DNA of 64,000 bases from Gammaproteobacteria bacterium (lineage in GTDB: Bacteria > Pseudomonadota > Gammaproteobacteria > S012-40). The stretch spans positions 1-64,000 of the forward strand of contig WFPC01000058.1 of assembly GCA_015487785.1 (NCBI GenBank). The letters are read 5' to 3'. Made by a program: the position numbers and the translations under genes. Under the pieces are notes generated by a model. That model worked only from the letters and a program-made list of their open reading frames with translations, was not told the origin of the DNA and did no database searches. Numbering within the stretch: the first letter of the stretch is position 1; each line of letters opens with the position of its first letter. Of this stretch, positions 63,835 through 64,000 are shown piece by piece.

Positions 63835-63999
63835 TCAGTCGTTCTGTCCATCCACCAGCCTGGCCTCGCCCTGACACCAGATACAATCACAACCCGGATC
63901 GTGGCAGGCCAGATCCTTTCGATTGCTCCGGTAACGCGCCTGGGCCCAGGGCAGTAGCAAACGTTTGGTGCGACTCATGCCGTAATAGCGATAGAGAAA
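63835..63999 (-). CDS. Partial gene, Cys-rich C-terminus (5' end outside window)
   Basis: On the minus strand an open frame enters from the window edge and ends with TGA at 63835-63837. It encodes FLYRYYGMSRTKRLLLPWAQ, then ARYRSNRKDLACHDPGCDCI and a W-C-Q ending towards EARLVDGQND. The Cys spacing is C-x5-C-x-C-x2-C in CHDPGCDCIWC, suggesting a small metal-binding site. A start at the internal ATG (giving 47 residues) is equally possible. Family unknown. It lies upstream of the UbiB-like gene on the same strand, about 100 nt away. Confidence 0.5.
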   Translation of the reverse strand, partial: FLYRYYGMSRTKRLLLPWAQARYRSNRKDLACHDPGCDCIWCQGEARLVDGQND

Positions 64000-64000
64000 G

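Overview
The window is GC-rich, densely packed gammaproteobacterial chromosome. Three things point there: the rpsB-tsf-pyrH-frr-uppS-cdsA-dxr-rseP-bamA-skp-lpxD-fabZ-lpxA-lpxB-rnhB-dnaE-accA-tilS order, the pyrG-kdsA-eno-ftsB-ispD-ispF operon, and a Gram-negative envelope gene set. A PEP-CTERM protein, several c-type cytochromes, an ArsR-rhodanese fusion and a Cyc2-like cytochrome-porin suggest an environmental, probably chemolithotrophic (sulfur or iron oxidising) member. That lifestyle is inference; no species is claimed.

Layout. (1) 1-8330 is accessory: the end of a PEP-CTERM protein, a small exported peptidoglycan-binding protein, then four tandem paralogous secreted proteins of unknown function (1527-6986). 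They are interrupted by tRNA-Leu(UAA) and carry hairpin-rich leaders. Three small-protein genes follow. (2) 8316-13635 (minus) is the pyrG-kdsA-eno-ftsB-ispD-ispF operon. (3) 13858-17008 (plus) is argD-argF plus an iron-type ABC ATPase; argD has a leader ORF and a terminator-like hairpin. (4) 17097-25647 (minus) holds a c4-type cytochrome, a four-gene HPr-rel-A-type cassette (Tat-exported SPGYWK protein, PqqD-like protein, HprK-like kinase, nucleotidyltransferase), a VanZ/VanZ/VanZ/O-antigen-ligase fusion and a parallel beta-helix protein. This block looks like an exopolysaccharide/exosortase-type surface locus placed beside the core cluster. (5) 25644-45636 (minus) is the large translation, lipid A, isoprenoid and outer-membrane assembly cluster. 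(6) 45866-50177 (plus) is map-glnD-apaH. (7) 50319-64000 is mixed: a tandem thioredoxin, a diguanylate cyclase, a barrel/SHOCT pair, the ArsR-rhodanese regulator, a porin with a PstS-like protein, the Cyc2-like fusion, a dihaem peroxidase, cardiolipin synthase, a membrane cytochrome, a YHS protein and a UbiB-like kinase.

How they work together. The core genes couple protein synthesis (S2, EF-Ts, RRF, Map) to envelope construction: UppS and CdsA supply lipid carrier and phospholipid precursor, Dxr, IspD and IspF make isoprenoid precursors, LpxA, LpxD, LpxB and KdsA make lipid A and Kdo, and BamA, Skp and RseP build and monitor the outer membrane. Many junctions are ATGA, GTGA or TGATG overlaps, implying translational coupling. 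The accessory blocks mostly encode exported or surface proteins and periplasmic redox carriers.

Most promising undescribed material: the four-paralog secreted array with its structured leaders; the HPr-rel-A-type cassette, which resembles the tailoring half of a RiPP pathway; and the cytochrome-rich block at 56-62 kb.
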